Positions 24,767 through 31,896 of a DNA stretch of 36,062 bases are shown in pieces. The notes under the pieces were generated by a model. The model did not search any database and was not told the origin of the DNA. It worked only from the letters and a program-made list of their open reading frames with translations. A program made the translations under genes and the position numbers. The stretch spans positions 1 to 36,062 of the IMG/VR virus record IMGVR_UViG_3300024518_002051; one strand, 5' to 3'. This DNA is from a virus. Position 1 is the stretch's first letter. Each line of letters starts with the position of its first letter.

Positions 24767-24981
24767 TGCCAGAAACCCAAAGACGAACCCAGAACGAAAC
24801 CCGGCGGCGAAGCCGCGAGGAAACCCAGGATCGAACCCGGCGGGAAACCCGGAAGGGAACCGAAGAGCGAACCCAGAAAGAACCCGGAAGAGAAGCTCTT
24901 CTTCATCTTCATCTTCAGTCTTCATCCGCGAGGGGAACCCTTTCCTCTGGTCCTTTCCCGCGATCGAGGCGCGTCCGCTGA
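24766..24981 (+). CDS. Short basic repeat protein encoded by the iteron region (uncertain)
   Basis: A 71-aa frame linked by TGATG overlaps to the genes on both sides, which favours translation. The first ~42 residues are Thr/Arg/Glu/Gln four-residue repeats (ETQ, RTQ, ETR, RTR) imposed by the 12-bp DNA repeats. All three + frames are open through the repeats, so the coding evidence is weak. The frame-zero reading gives NPxx tetrapeptides and eight serines, closer to the tail of DUF1376-type replication proteins, but has no start codon before 24981. Confidence 0.4.
   Translation: MPETQRRTQNETRRRSREETQDRTRRETRKGTEERTQKEPGREALLHLHLQSSSARGTLSSGPFPRSRRVR
24772..24891. repeat. 12-bp iteron array, candidate replication origin
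   Basis: Ten consecutive repeats begin every 12 bases at 24772, 24784, 24796, 24808, 24820, 24832, 24844, 24856, 24868 and 24880 (last one shifted by one). Consensus is (G/C)GAA(A)CCC(A/G)G followed by variable bases. Units alternate GAAACCC and CGAACCC, making a 24-bp higher period. A pyrimidine-rich CTTCTTCATCTTCATCTTC tract follows at about 24898-24920. Iterons beside a replication gene, followed by an easily melted tract, are typical of origins such as that in lambda O. Confidence 0.65.
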
Positions 24982-25348
24982 TGGGCTTGCGACGACTGAC
25001 GACGACAGACCCGATCGGGCGGATCTACTTTCGCCGGCGATCGCTCGAAGGCGAACCCGGCATCGATCAGGTGCTCCTCTTCGAGCAAGCCGCGAACCAC
25101 GTTCACCGGCTCGGCACGGTCGAGCAGATGGGCGAGCGCTGGACGGGCGCATACAAGGCGGCCGGAAGCGTCGTCGACGCTCAGCCCGGCTTCGCTCTCA
25201 GGCGCGAGGCTGCGATGTGGGTGTTCTCCCGTTGGAAGGAAGATCAGGAGCTCGACGGCGAGCGTCTTCCGGTCATCCGCTCTACTTGCCGAAGACGGCC
25301 GAGCTCGAGCCGTTCTATCCCGGCCGAGAGGAAGGGGATGGCTCGTGA
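24981..25348 (+). pseudogene. Hypothetical protein with an apparent frameshift near 25277
   Basis: From ATG 24981 (TGATG overlap) the frame reads a protein-like sequence to about residue 99 (ERLPVI). It then turns Ser/Arg-rich and ends at 25373. The other frame continues naturally as LYLPKTAELEPFYPGREEGD and stops at 25346-25348, exactly overlapping the next GTG (GTGA). One extra C in the CC run at 25277-25278 would join the parts as PVIPLYLPK. So a one-base deletion or sequencing error is likely. The intact product would be about 122 aa. Upstream in frame lie the NP-repeats and Ser run, so it might once have been the C-terminus of a replication protein. Confidence 0.55.
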
Positions 25349-25848
25349 CGGATCTCGAGCGGCTGATCGCTGAGCGCTGGCCCCGTCTCGGGCCGGCTCG
25401 AAGGGCTCGCCTCGCGGCCGAGCTCGACGGGCTCTCGCTCGAGCTCGCCCGGAATCTCGTCGGCTCGCTGAGCGCTGGACGGGCGCCGGCGATCCGCGTC
25501 GTCCGGGCGGCTCGAGCGAGAGCCCGGCCGCCGGCGCTTCCGTGGATCGGCCCGGCGGACGTCACGTCTCGAGGTCTGCTCGGGCTGGCGATCGCGCTCG
25601 GCCGGCGAAGCGATCACGGCCGCTTCGAGCTCTTCGCGACGGCGGCGTTCGCCCGGCGGCGAGCGGGGAAAAATGCCCATCTCCTCGTTCGCCGTCTGCT
25701 CGAGCTTGAGCTCGCCCCGGCGACGGCGGCCGACGAAGACGCGGCGTCGGCGATGCTGAGACGGGCGCTCTCGGAGCCGTCAGAGCCCCGGAGCCGCGCG
25801 CAAAGCCGCGATGCGGCTGAGCGACCGAGCGGAGCGCCGAGCCCGTGA
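25345..25848 (+). CDS. Hypothetical protein, GTG start
   Basis: A 167-aa Ala/Arg/Leu-rich, mostly helical protein beginning in a GTGA overlap. Distinctive segments are IAERWPRLGPARRARLAAEL, PALPWIGPADVTSRGLLGLA and the helix NAHLLVRRLLELELAPATAA. The C-terminal ~25 residues are polar and probably disordered. No family recognised. Its place in the early operon suggests a DNA-metabolism or regulatory role, unproven. Confidence 0.65.
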   Translation: MTDLERLIAERWPRLGPARRARLAAELDGLSLELARNLVGSLSAGRAPAIRVVRAARARARPPALPWIGPADVTSRGLLGLAIALGRRSDHGRFELFATAAFARRRAGKNAHLLVRRLLELELAPATAADEDAASAMLRRALSEPSEPRSRAQSRDAAERPSGAPSP

Positions 25849-26048
25849 CAGCGATTCTCGGGCCGCTCAGCGGACGATGGGATGAATTGGGGAATTCGGA
25901 TGTCGCGAGCGATCGCGGCGAAGCTCGGCGGCTTGTACGTCGCCGAGGAGCACGGGCCGCGATCGCGGCTCTCGGGCGTCGCGGCTGGTCGGTCGACCGC
26001 GTTCGCCGAGCGATAGAGCATTCGACCGTGGAGATTCAAAGCCGATGA
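25845..26048 (+). CDS. Small hypothetical protein
   Basis: A 67-aa protein joined by GTGA to the preceding gene and by ATGA to the next. The second half forms a helix-turn-helix-like pattern (RGARAAIAALGRRGWSVDRV, then RRAIEH), which could bind DNA or a partner. Overlaps on both ends support it. No family recognised. Confidence 0.6.
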   Translation: MTAILGPLSGRWDELGNSDVASDRGEARRLVRRRGARAAIAALGRRGWSVDRVRRAIEHSTVEIQSR

Positions 26049-27442
26049 CGGAAGACGGAAACACGTTCGGGCCGCGACTGACGGCTCTCAAACTGGCGGC
26101 GCTCGACTGCGTTCGACGGGTCTCGGGCGATCGCGTCGAGGTGCGAGGTCTCGCCGAGCTCGAGCTGAGAAAGGCGCTCGAGCTCGACAACGGCGTCGGG
26201 AAGCTCGAGGCGTTCGCGCTGATGCTCGAAGTGACGGCCGGGAAGATGCGGCTCGTCGCCGCCGACTCGCTTCTCGCCGACGACGAGGACGACGAGGACG
26301 GCGCGACTCAGCGACGGAAGCATCTAAGTCTGATCGACGACGAGCCCGACGAGCGCGTTCCGCTCGAAGGGCGCGATTGCGAGGCGCTCGCCGCTCTCGT
26401 CGTCGGCGCTCGATCGCTCACGCGGGAAGATCTCAAGCCGAGCGACGGCGACGACGACGGCGCGGTTCCGCTCTCGAGCTTCCCGGCCGTCGACGACGAT
26501 CCGGTTCGCGATGGCGAGTGGCTGAAGCTCGATCGCCGCTCGCTGATCGCCGCCGGCGCCAATCCCGCCGATCTCGAGGAAATTATCGACCCGTTCGACG
26601 GGCGCGAAGGCGGCGAGGCCGTCGACGAGAGCCGGCTTCCCGAGAAGGCGCCGCCGAACGTCTGCGAGGTTCGCGGCGACGCCGGCTCGTCGTGCTACGC
26701 CGCCGGCGTCTTCCGCCTGAAGTGGGGATGTGTGATCTGCGATCACTGTCTCGAGGAGATCGGACAGCTCGATCGCGGCGAGCGATCCGACATCCGTCGC
26801 GAGATCCCGAGCTCGCCACGGCCGCCGCCGCTCTCGGCCGGAACGAGCGAGTCGTTCCCGTCGGGCGGAAAACCGCCGAGCTACGAAGGCAAGGTTCGCG
26901 GGAAGATGCGCGAGGCCGTCGACGAGGCCGTCGCCGAGGCCGTTCGGTTCTCGGCGAACGTCGCCGTCGTCGGCGCCTTGAACGAGGCGCCCGAGCTCGA
27001 CGGGCTGACGCCCGAGAAGAAGCTCGAGCTCGCGGCGAAAGTCTTCGAGAGCTCAGGCTTCCCGGCCGGTCTACTTCGAGAGCGGCCCGAGCTGATCCCG
27101 GCGCCGACGTTCGTCATCCGCGACGCGGACGCGCTCTCGTCGCTTCAGCAGCTTCTCGGCTCGCCGCTCACGCTCGAGGCGATGAAGTCTGACGTCGCCG
27201 AGCTCGCGATTCTCTTCCGTCTCGCTCGACGAGAGACGGGCTTTCTCTGCGACGCGAGCGGCGCCGCCGTCGAGCTCGTCATACTGCGATCGCCCGACTC
27301 GCTTCTCCGACAGAAGATCTCGGAGCTCGCCCGAGCTCGCGGGAAGGGCGGCTTCGCCGACGCGCTGTCGTGGTTCGACGACGTCGAGTCGATCGCGTTC
27401 GATCTCTTCAACGAAGCAACAGAGGAACAAGCCGATGCATAG
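26045..27442 (+). CDS. Large hypothetical protein with cysteine cluster
   Basis: A 465-aa acidic protein, the largest of the early module. An N-terminal helical part (to about residue 75) is followed by an Asp/Glu-rich linker. A likely metal-binding knuckle comes next: C207, C217, C229, C232 and C235 (SSCYAAGVFRLKWGCVICDH, then C). Then a Pro/Ser linker and a helical C-terminal half (EKKLELAAKVFESSGFPAGL, ADALSWFDDVESIAFDLFNE). I recognise no family. The metal-binding module between helical halves suggests a multidomain DNA- or protein-binding factor. It overlaps the next gene by eight bases. Confidence 0.75.
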   Translation: MTEDGNTFGPRLTALKLAALDCVRRVSGDRVEVRGLAELELRKALELDNGVGKLEAFALMLEVTAGKMRLVAADSLLADDEDDEDGATQRRKHLSLIDDEPDERVPLEGRDCEALAALVVGARSLTREDLKPSDGDDDGAVPLSSFPAVDDDPVRDGEWLKLDRRSLIAAGANPADLEEIIDPFDGREGGEAVDESRLPEKAPPNVCEVRGDAGSSCYAAGVFRLKWGCVICDHCLEEIGQLDRGERSDIRREIPSSPRPPPLSAGTSESFPSGGKPPSYEGKVRGKMREAVDEAVAEAVRFSANVAVVGALNEAPELDGLTPEKKLELAAKVFESSGFPAGLLRERPELIPAPTFVIRDADALSSLQQLLGSPLTLEAMKSDVAELAILFRLARRETGFLCDASGAAVELVILRSPDSLLRQKISELARARGKGGFADALSWFDDVESIAFDLFNEATEEQADA

Positions 27443-27884
27443 TCCGACAATTGCTCAGGCGCTCGCCTTCATCGACGCTATCACGAAGTCGAGCGGCTCG
27501 GTTCACTTCGACGCCGTGCTCGGCAAAGGCGCGACGATCACGTCGAAGGACATCGAGAGCACCGATCCCGACTCGCTCGATCGCGTCGAGATCTTCCTCG
27601 AACACATCGAAGACTGCGCTCGCGTGATCCGCTTGCACATCAAAGGGCGGCCCCGTCAGACGAAGCTCGTCATCACCGACGACAAAGACGGCGGCGTCGA
27701 GCTCACTGTGAAGGGCGCCGGCGAAAAGACGGACGTCGCGAAGGATCTCAAGTCGGCGAGCGAGTCGATCAAGAAACGGCTTCAAGGGAAGGGCTCGGCG
27801 AAGGCGACGCCGAAGAAGGCGCCGAAGAAGGGGGCGCCGAAGGCGACGAAGAAGGCGGCGAAGAAGGCGGCGATCGTCAAGTGA
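27435..27884 (+). CDS. Hypothetical protein with histone H1-like lysine-rich tail
   Basis: A 149-aa protein with a folded alpha/beta N-terminal domain (residues about 1-95, including VEIFLEHIEDCARVIRLHIK and TKLVITDDKDGGVELTVKG). A Lys/Ala/Pro tail follows from about residue 117 (GKGSAKATPKKAPKKGAPKA and on). The tail is like histone H1 or HU-type C-terminal extensions and would bind DNA nonspecifically. Starts eight bases inside the previous gene and ends in a GTGA overlap. Confidence 0.75.
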   Translation: MHSPTIAQALAFIDAITKSSGSVHFDAVLGKGATITSKDIESTDPDSLDRVEIFLEHIEDCARVIRLHIKGRPRQTKLVITDDKDGGVELTVKGAGEKTDVAKDLKSASESIKKRLQGKGSAKATPKKAPKKGAPKATKKAAKKAAIVK

Positions 27885-28378
27885 CGGGCTCGATCATCTG
27901 CGATCGATGCGGCGACGTGATCCCGAGACGCTCGGTCGGTCACAAGCGATGCGAGACGTGCTCGGAAGCGATCCGAATCGAGCGCTATCGCGAGCGCTAT
28001 CCCGCCGAGCGTCGATATGGCGCGACGTTCTCTTGCGTCGACTGCGACGCCGCCGTCGAGCGCGTCGCGTCCGGTCACAAGCGATGCCGGGCTTGCGCTC
28101 GGAAGATCGGGAACGAGCGCCGGCGCGATCACGGCCGCCGGCGAACGGCGTCGAGGCGAGCGGCGATCCCTTGCGTCGACTGCGGCGAGCGCGGCGGGCT
28201 TCTCCCGAGCCCGAGCACGAGATGCAAGGCTTGCGCCGAAGCTCATCTCGAGCGGAAGCGCGAAGGCTACCGAAGGAAGGCGAGAGCGATGCGGAACGAC
28301 GACGGGCTCGTCGCCCGTGGTCCGGCCGCTCTCGATCGAGTTCTCTTAGTTATGCGAAAGGAAGAGCGATGCGACTGA
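27881..28378 (+). CDS. Triple tandem zinc-ribbon protein
   Basis: A 165-aa protein with GTG start. Three modules share the spacing C-x2-C-x13-C-x2-C: C7/C10/C24/C27, C52/C55/C69/C72 and C98/C101/C115/C118, repeating every 45-46 residues. The first two share the sequence GHKRC before the second cysteine pair. Basic helices (IRIERYRERY, IGNERRRDHGRRR) separate the modules. Such ribbons usually bind nucleic acid. The C-terminal ~40 residues lack cysteines except near the end (EERCD). I know of no named family with exactly this three-module layout. Its 3' end overlaps the next gene start. Confidence 0.85.
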   Translation: MTGSIICDRCGDVIPRRSVGHKRCETCSEAIRIERYRERYPAERRYGATFSCVDCDAAVERVASGHKRCRACARKIGNERRRDHGRRRTASRRAAIPCVDCGERGGLLPSPSTRCKACAEAHLERKREGYRRKARAMRNDDGLVARGPAALDRVLLVMRKEERCD

Positions 28379-28962
28379 ACCGAGACAACTTCAGAGCGAC
28401 TTTCGAGCGTGCGATCTCGCGAGGCGAGAAGGCGCTCGCGAACGTGCTCGAGTGCTATCAATGGGCGAGCGAGAACGCCGACGCCGTTCGCGGCTCGTGG
28501 TCGGGCTTCACGCTCGACGGGCTTCGCGAGGAGATCCATCGCGTCTTCGGGATCGAGCCCGAGTCGGCGGCGTCTCTCATCGAGCTTTACGGCGGCGGCG
28601 ACGGGGCGAAGGGATGGGATCGCGTGAAGCGGCTCGGCGCCGCCGAAGCGTATCGCCATCAATCGGTACTCTCGCGGCCGCGCTTTCGCCGAGTGCTCTC
28701 GAAGATCGACAGTCTCTCGCGACGAGAGTTCAGGAAGGCGATCGACGCCGAGCGCGACGTCGCCGCCGAGGAGCAGAAGCGGAAGCGAGAGCGGCGATCG
28801 AAGGCCGGGCGCGATCTTCGATCCGGCGGCGACGGCGACGTCTCCCAGGGCGAAGCCGAGCTCGAGCTCGAGCAAGCGAAGGCGCGGATCACTGAGCTCG
28901 AGCGCGAGAACGAAGAGCTGAGGGCGCGTCTCGCGAAGTTCCGCGAGCTCGCCGAGGACTGA
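28369..28962 (+). CDS. Hypothetical protein with C-terminal coiled coil
   Basis: A 197-aa protein from ATG 28369, preceded by AAAGGAAGAG. The N-terminal ~110 residues look helical and folded (KALANVLECYQWASENADAV, LIELYGGGDGAKGWDRVKRL). A basic linker leads to a coiled coil (ELELEQAKARITELERENEE to the end), suggesting dimerisation. The linker holds a diverged copy of the CCCAGGGCGA sequence (encoding SQGEAELELE). No family recognised. Confidence 0.75.
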   Translation: MRLNRDNFRATFERAISRGEKALANVLECYQWASENADAVRGSWSGFTLDGLREEIHRVFGIEPESAASLIELYGGGDGAKGWDRVKRLGAAEAYRHQSVLSRPRFRRVLSKIDSLSRREFRKAIDAERDVAAEEQKRKRERRSKAGRDLRSGGDGDVSQGEAELELEQAKARITELERENEELRARLAKFRELAED

Positions 28963-29573
28963 TGCTGATGGCTCGCGAGAGAATTCACGCCGCCCGATAC
29001 GCCGTCGACGGGAAGCCGGATCACTTCCGCTTCCCCTTCGACGTCAAGCCCGAGTCGCTCAACCGAACGAGCGGCCGGCATTGGGGGACGAAGCATAAGA
29101 CGGCGAAAGACTGGCGGCTCGAGATCCGCTCGATCTGCGGGCTTCCGCCGTCGGATCTCTGTCGCGAGCAAGTCGTGAACGGGCGGCCGATACTGTCGAT
29201 CGACTCAGTCGTGAAGCTCACGATCACGATGAAGTCGGCGAGGAGGACAGGACGTCGCCGAGCTCGCGATCGCGTGAACCGATACGCGAGCGTGAAGCCC
29301 GTCGAAGATGCGCTCGTTCACTGGGGATGGATGTGGGACGACGACGATGTCGATCACGGCGGCTTCTGCGAGCTCGAGGTTCTCGAGGTCGCCGAGCTCG
29401 ACGTCGCGATGGTGATAGAGCTCGAAGTGGTTCGAGGTTCGCGGGGCGCCGAGGGCGGCGTCTCGCGTGGTGGTGGCAGACCCTTAGAAGGGGAAGCCGA
29501 AGAGAAGCGGGAAGCGTCGGCCGGTCGCTCACGGGCCGGTCGGCGCGGATCGTTCAGAAGGGGAAGGCGATAG
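28962..29573 (+). CDS. RusA-like Holliday-junction resolvase/endodeoxyribonuclease
   Basis: A 203-aa protein starting in a TGATG overlap (a second ATG is at 28968). RusA-like features: N-terminal FDVKPESLNRTSGRHWGTKH (N..R..HW), then a strand KLTITMKSARRTG. The metal-binding block follows: D103-R-V-N106, K112, D116-ALVHWGWMW, and D126-D129. This is the D-x-x-N/K/D-AL/DDD pattern of phage RusA-like enzymes that cut branched DNA during replication or packaging. The C-terminal ~55 residues (from about 150) are Arg/Gly-rich and not part of the fold. Usual length is 120-150 aa. Confidence 0.85.
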   Translation: MLMARERIHAARYAVDGKPDHFRFPFDVKPESLNRTSGRHWGTKHKTAKDWRLEIRSICGLPPSDLCREQVVNGRPILSIDSVVKLTITMKSARRTGRRRARDRVNRYASVKPVEDALVHWGWMWDDDDVDHGGFCELEVLEVAELDVAMVIELEVVRGSRGAEGGVSRGGGRPLEGEAEEKREASAGRSRAGRRGSFRRGRR

Positions 29574-29649
29574 AGCGATGCGGTATTGGCAAGGCTTCAG
29601 AGGGCCGCCGATCTACTTACACGGTCGGCGCCGAAAGAAAAGGGAACCG

Positions 29650-30090
29650 ATGACACCACAGAAGAAGCGCGGCGAGCACGGCGTCGAGGTGACAGGCGAG
29701 CTCGAGGTCGTGACGGCTTGCGAAGCGTCCGTCGAGGTCGGCGGCCGGTCGTTCTTCGCTCAGCTCGAGGAGCTCGCGAAGCTCGCTGGGCGGACTGTCG
29801 AGACGATCGGGAAGGTCCGGATCACCGTCGAGTCGTTCGAGCCGCCGATGATCGAGTGGCGAAGCGTCGTCATCGTCGCGCTCGGGAAGGCCGTATACGA
29901 CAACCGAGAAGGGCTGAAGAAGGTCGGCTTCCGTTGGAACCCGCAAGCGCCGAGCCCGTTCGACGCTCGCAAGGATGGACGCTGGGAGAAGGGCGGGACG
30001 CCCGACGGCGTCGAGGCGAGCATCAAGGCGCTGAAGTTCCGCTTCCCGAATCTCGGCTTCGAAGCGAAGGAAGGGACGGACGGAAGATGA
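29650..30090 (+). CDS. Hypothetical protein
   Basis: 146 aa from ATG 29650, preceded by AAAAGGGAACC. An upstream ATG at 29578 gives 170 aa and also has GGGGAAGG before it, so the start is open. Beta-rich N-terminal half (VEVTGELEVVTACEASVEVG, IGKVRITVESFEPPMIEWRS) and a later GLKKVGFRWNPQAPSPFDAR that might form a binding loop. ATGA overlap with the next gene. No family recognised. Confidence 0.7.
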   Translation: MTPQKKRGEHGVEVTGELEVVTACEASVEVGGRSFFAQLEELAKLAGRTVETIGKVRITVESFEPPMIEWRSVVIVALGKAVYDNREGLKKVGFRWNPQAPSPFDARKDGRWEKGGTPDGVEASIKALKFRFPNLGFEAKEGTDGR

Positions 30091-30797
30091 ACACGAATAG
30101 ACTTCACGCGCTCGCGATTGCGGCGCAGATGGACGACGCTCGACGCGGCGAGGTCGGCCTTATCTGGGATCGAAGGGACTCAAAGATTCTCGACGCGCTC
30201 TTTCTCGAGCTCGAGGCGCTCGATCTGAAGCCGGCCGGCGGCGCCGATCCCGGCGGCTGCTATGCCGAGCTGACGAGAGTCATCCCGCGAGCAGCTCACG
30301 AGCTGATGCAAGTCGGACCCGTCGTCGCCAAAGGACGAAGCGACGATCAGGACCCATCGAACCTTTACCCGTTCGGCCGCGCTCTCATCCGGGCTTGTCT
30401 CGAACACTGCGAGGCGGCCGACACTCTGACCCTTCCCGAGATCAGCGATCGCTGTCGCGGCTCGAGCGTCCGGCTCGCGTCGACGCTTTGGAATCAGCTC
30501 GGGAGCGCCGGCGACGACGGAACGTCGATCTTCAAGATCCGCTATCGGACGATCGCGCTTCCGAACGGGCCGACGGACTACCGCGATCGCTGTCTCGAGA
30601 ACTTCGCGCAAGTGATCGAAGGCGGGCGGATGGCCGGCGTGCTCGAAGGGATGCGGCTGATGCTCGAGGCGATCGCCGGCGCCTTCGACGACGCCGCGAA
30701 CGATCCGGATCGAAAGGAAGTCGACTCGCTGATCGACGTTCTCGATATGTTCGAAGCGGCTCTCGTCACGAAGGGCGGCGCCGATGGTGAAGCGTAA
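30087..30797 (+). CDS. Hypothetical helical protein
   Basis: A 236-aa mixed protein from ATG 30087 in an ATGA overlap. Segments include SKILDALFLELEALDLKPAG, YPFGRALIRACLEHCEAADT and a long C-terminal helical stretch MAGVLEGMRLMLEAIAGAFD. Cysteines are scattered rather than in a zinc pattern. It overlaps the methyltransferase gene by 14 bases. No family recognised; placed among DNA-metabolism genes. Confidence 0.7.
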   Translation: MNTNRLHALAIAAQMDDARRGEVGLIWDRRDSKILDALFLELEALDLKPAGGADPGGCYAELTRVIPRAAHELMQVGPVVAKGRSDDQDPSNLYPFGRALIRACLEHCEAADTLTLPEISDRCRGSSVRLASTLWNQLGSAGDDGTSIFKIRYRTIALPNGPTDYRDRCLENFAQVIEGGRMAGVLEGMRLMLEAIAGAFDDAANDPDRKEVDSLIDVLDMFEAALVTKGGADGEA

Positions 30798-31455
30798 GAA
30801 GGCGCCGCCGAAGACGGCGACAGAGAAGGCCGACGGGACTGAACGATGGAAGGCCGAGATGTCAGAGTGGCAAACGCCGCGACTGATTCTCGATCCCGTC
30901 GACGCCTACTTCGAAGGGAAGATCGGGCTCGACCCGTGCTCGTGTGACGGCAACCCGACGCGAGCTCGGCGCTTCTTCACGCCGTCGGATGACGGGCTCT
31001 CGAGAGCGTGGTCTCGCGGCGGCGATCGCGCCTTCCGTCGCGAGCTCGTCTTCGTCAATCCGCCATATAACGATCTGTGGCGATGGGTCGCGAAGGCGCT
31101 CGCCGAAGCTCTGCTCGGACACGAAGTCATCCTTCTTCTGAGTTGTACGGCGCGACAGTCAGACCCGCGATGGGCGGCGATCCGGCGCTGTCCTTCGCTC
31201 GAGACTCAGCTCGAGCTCGAAGGGCGCGTCGCCTTCATCAACCCGGCGACGGGCGAGCCCGTGAAGGGAAACAACCATCCGAGCGCGCTCTTCTTCTTCG
31301 GCGCCGAGTCGGTCGAGCGCGTCGTCGATCACTTCGGCCATCTCGGGCCGGTTTGGCCCTACTGGCAGAAGCCGCCGATTCCGGGAACGCGGCCGCGCTT
31401 TCTTCCGGGCGGCTGGCGACGGCTCGAGATCGGGAACGGAGCGAGCGATGGCTGA
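30784..31455 (+). CDS. Phage N6-adenine DNA methyltransferase (Dam-like)
   Basis: A 223-aa enzyme of the phage Dam-type family. Visible motifs: SEWQTPRLILDPVDAYF (the W-x-TP opening), AdoMet-binding GLDPCSC at residues 48-54, and catalytic NPPY at 92-95. A later segment GNNHPSALFFFG is also typical. It would methylate adenine in a short site of phage DNA, perhaps to protect it from host restriction or mark it for packaging. The target is not readable. The N-terminus has a basic stretch MVKRKKAPPK. Overlaps neighbours on both sides. Confidence 0.88.
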   Translation: MVKRKKAPPKTATEKADGTERWKAEMSEWQTPRLILDPVDAYFEGKIGLDPCSCDGNPTRARRFFTPSDDGLSRAWSRGGDRAFRRELVFVNPPYNDLWRWVAKALAEALLGHEVILLLSCTARQSDPRWAAIRRCPSLETQLELEGRVAFINPATGEPVKGNNHPSALFFFGAESVERVVDHFGHLGPVWPYWQKPPIPGTRPRFLPGGWRRLEIGNGASDG

Positions 31456-31732
31456 GCGCGGATGGTGTTGGGAGGCGGCGAACCGGATGCTCATCGTCGA
31501 GCCGAGAGAAGGCGGCGTCGCCATCATGCTTCGGCCGGCGCGTCCCGATCTCGCTGTCGAGCTCGACGGCGAGGGCATCGGCGAGGGGCCGCCATTGTGC
31601 GGCGTCGAGCTCGCTCGCTTCGTCGGAAGACACCGACGCGGCGACGTGACAGACGCTCTCGAGGATCTCGCGAGGACGCTCGCGGCTTGTCTCGCCGAGG
31701 CTCAAGACGCCGCGCTCGAAGGCGGCGCATAG
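31448..31732 (+). CDS. Small hypothetical protein
   Basis: A 94-aa protein starting eight bases before the end of the methyltransferase gene. A strand-like start (NRMLIVEPREGGVAIMLRPA) is followed by an acidic helical end (ALEDLARTLAACLAEAQDAA). It is the last gene before the hairpin and promoter region. No family recognised; co-expression with the methyltransferase is likely from the overlap. Confidence 0.65.
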   Translation: MAERGWCWEAANRMLIVEPREGGVAIMLRPARPDLAVELDGEGIGEGPPLCGVELARFVGRHRRGDVTDALEDLARTLAACLAEAQDAALEGGA

Positions 31733-31742
31733 ATAGAGAAAA

Positions 31743-31801
31743 CCCCGGCGCCGCTCGTCTTCCTTGCGTCACATCGAAGACGGAAGCTCACGGCGTCGGG
31801 G
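31743..31801 (+). terminator. Nested hairpin, likely terminator of the early operon or structured leader
   Basis: Outer arms CCCCGGCGCCG (31743-31753) and CGGCGTCGGGG (31791-31801) pair with one mismatch. Inside, CGTCTTC (31756-31762) pairs perfectly with GAAGACG (31776-31782). The structure starts ten bases after the stop and is preceded by AAAA and followed by AATTCCTTT. It could end early transcription despite the poor U tract. Confidence 0.6.
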
Positions 31802-31808
31802 AATTCCT

Positions 31809-31838
31809 TTGTCACTCTGACGGCTCGAACCGTAGTAT
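31809..31838 (+). promoter_or_regulatory. Sigma70-like promoter for the lipoprotein/fibre operon
   Basis: TTGTCA (31809-31814, five of six) and TAGTAT (31833-31838, four of six) are separated by 18 bases. A start near 31845 would give a leader of about 50 bases. It follows the nested hairpin by eight bases and serves the last gene cluster. Confidence 0.6.
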
Positions 31839-31896
31839 CGCGCCCGACGCAAGGAAGGCGATAGAGCGCGGCCCCTACCAATACCGGAGGTTCCCG

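Noticed and set aside
24772-24891. Iteron array as a CRISPR array
   Set aside because: The period is only 12 bases, with no repeat-spacer pattern and no cas genes.
24682-24925. Minus-strand frame with Gly-Phe repeats opposite the iterons
   Set aside because: The GF and SGF pattern is just the reverse reading of the 12-bp DNA repeats, without a ribosome site or coupled neighbour.
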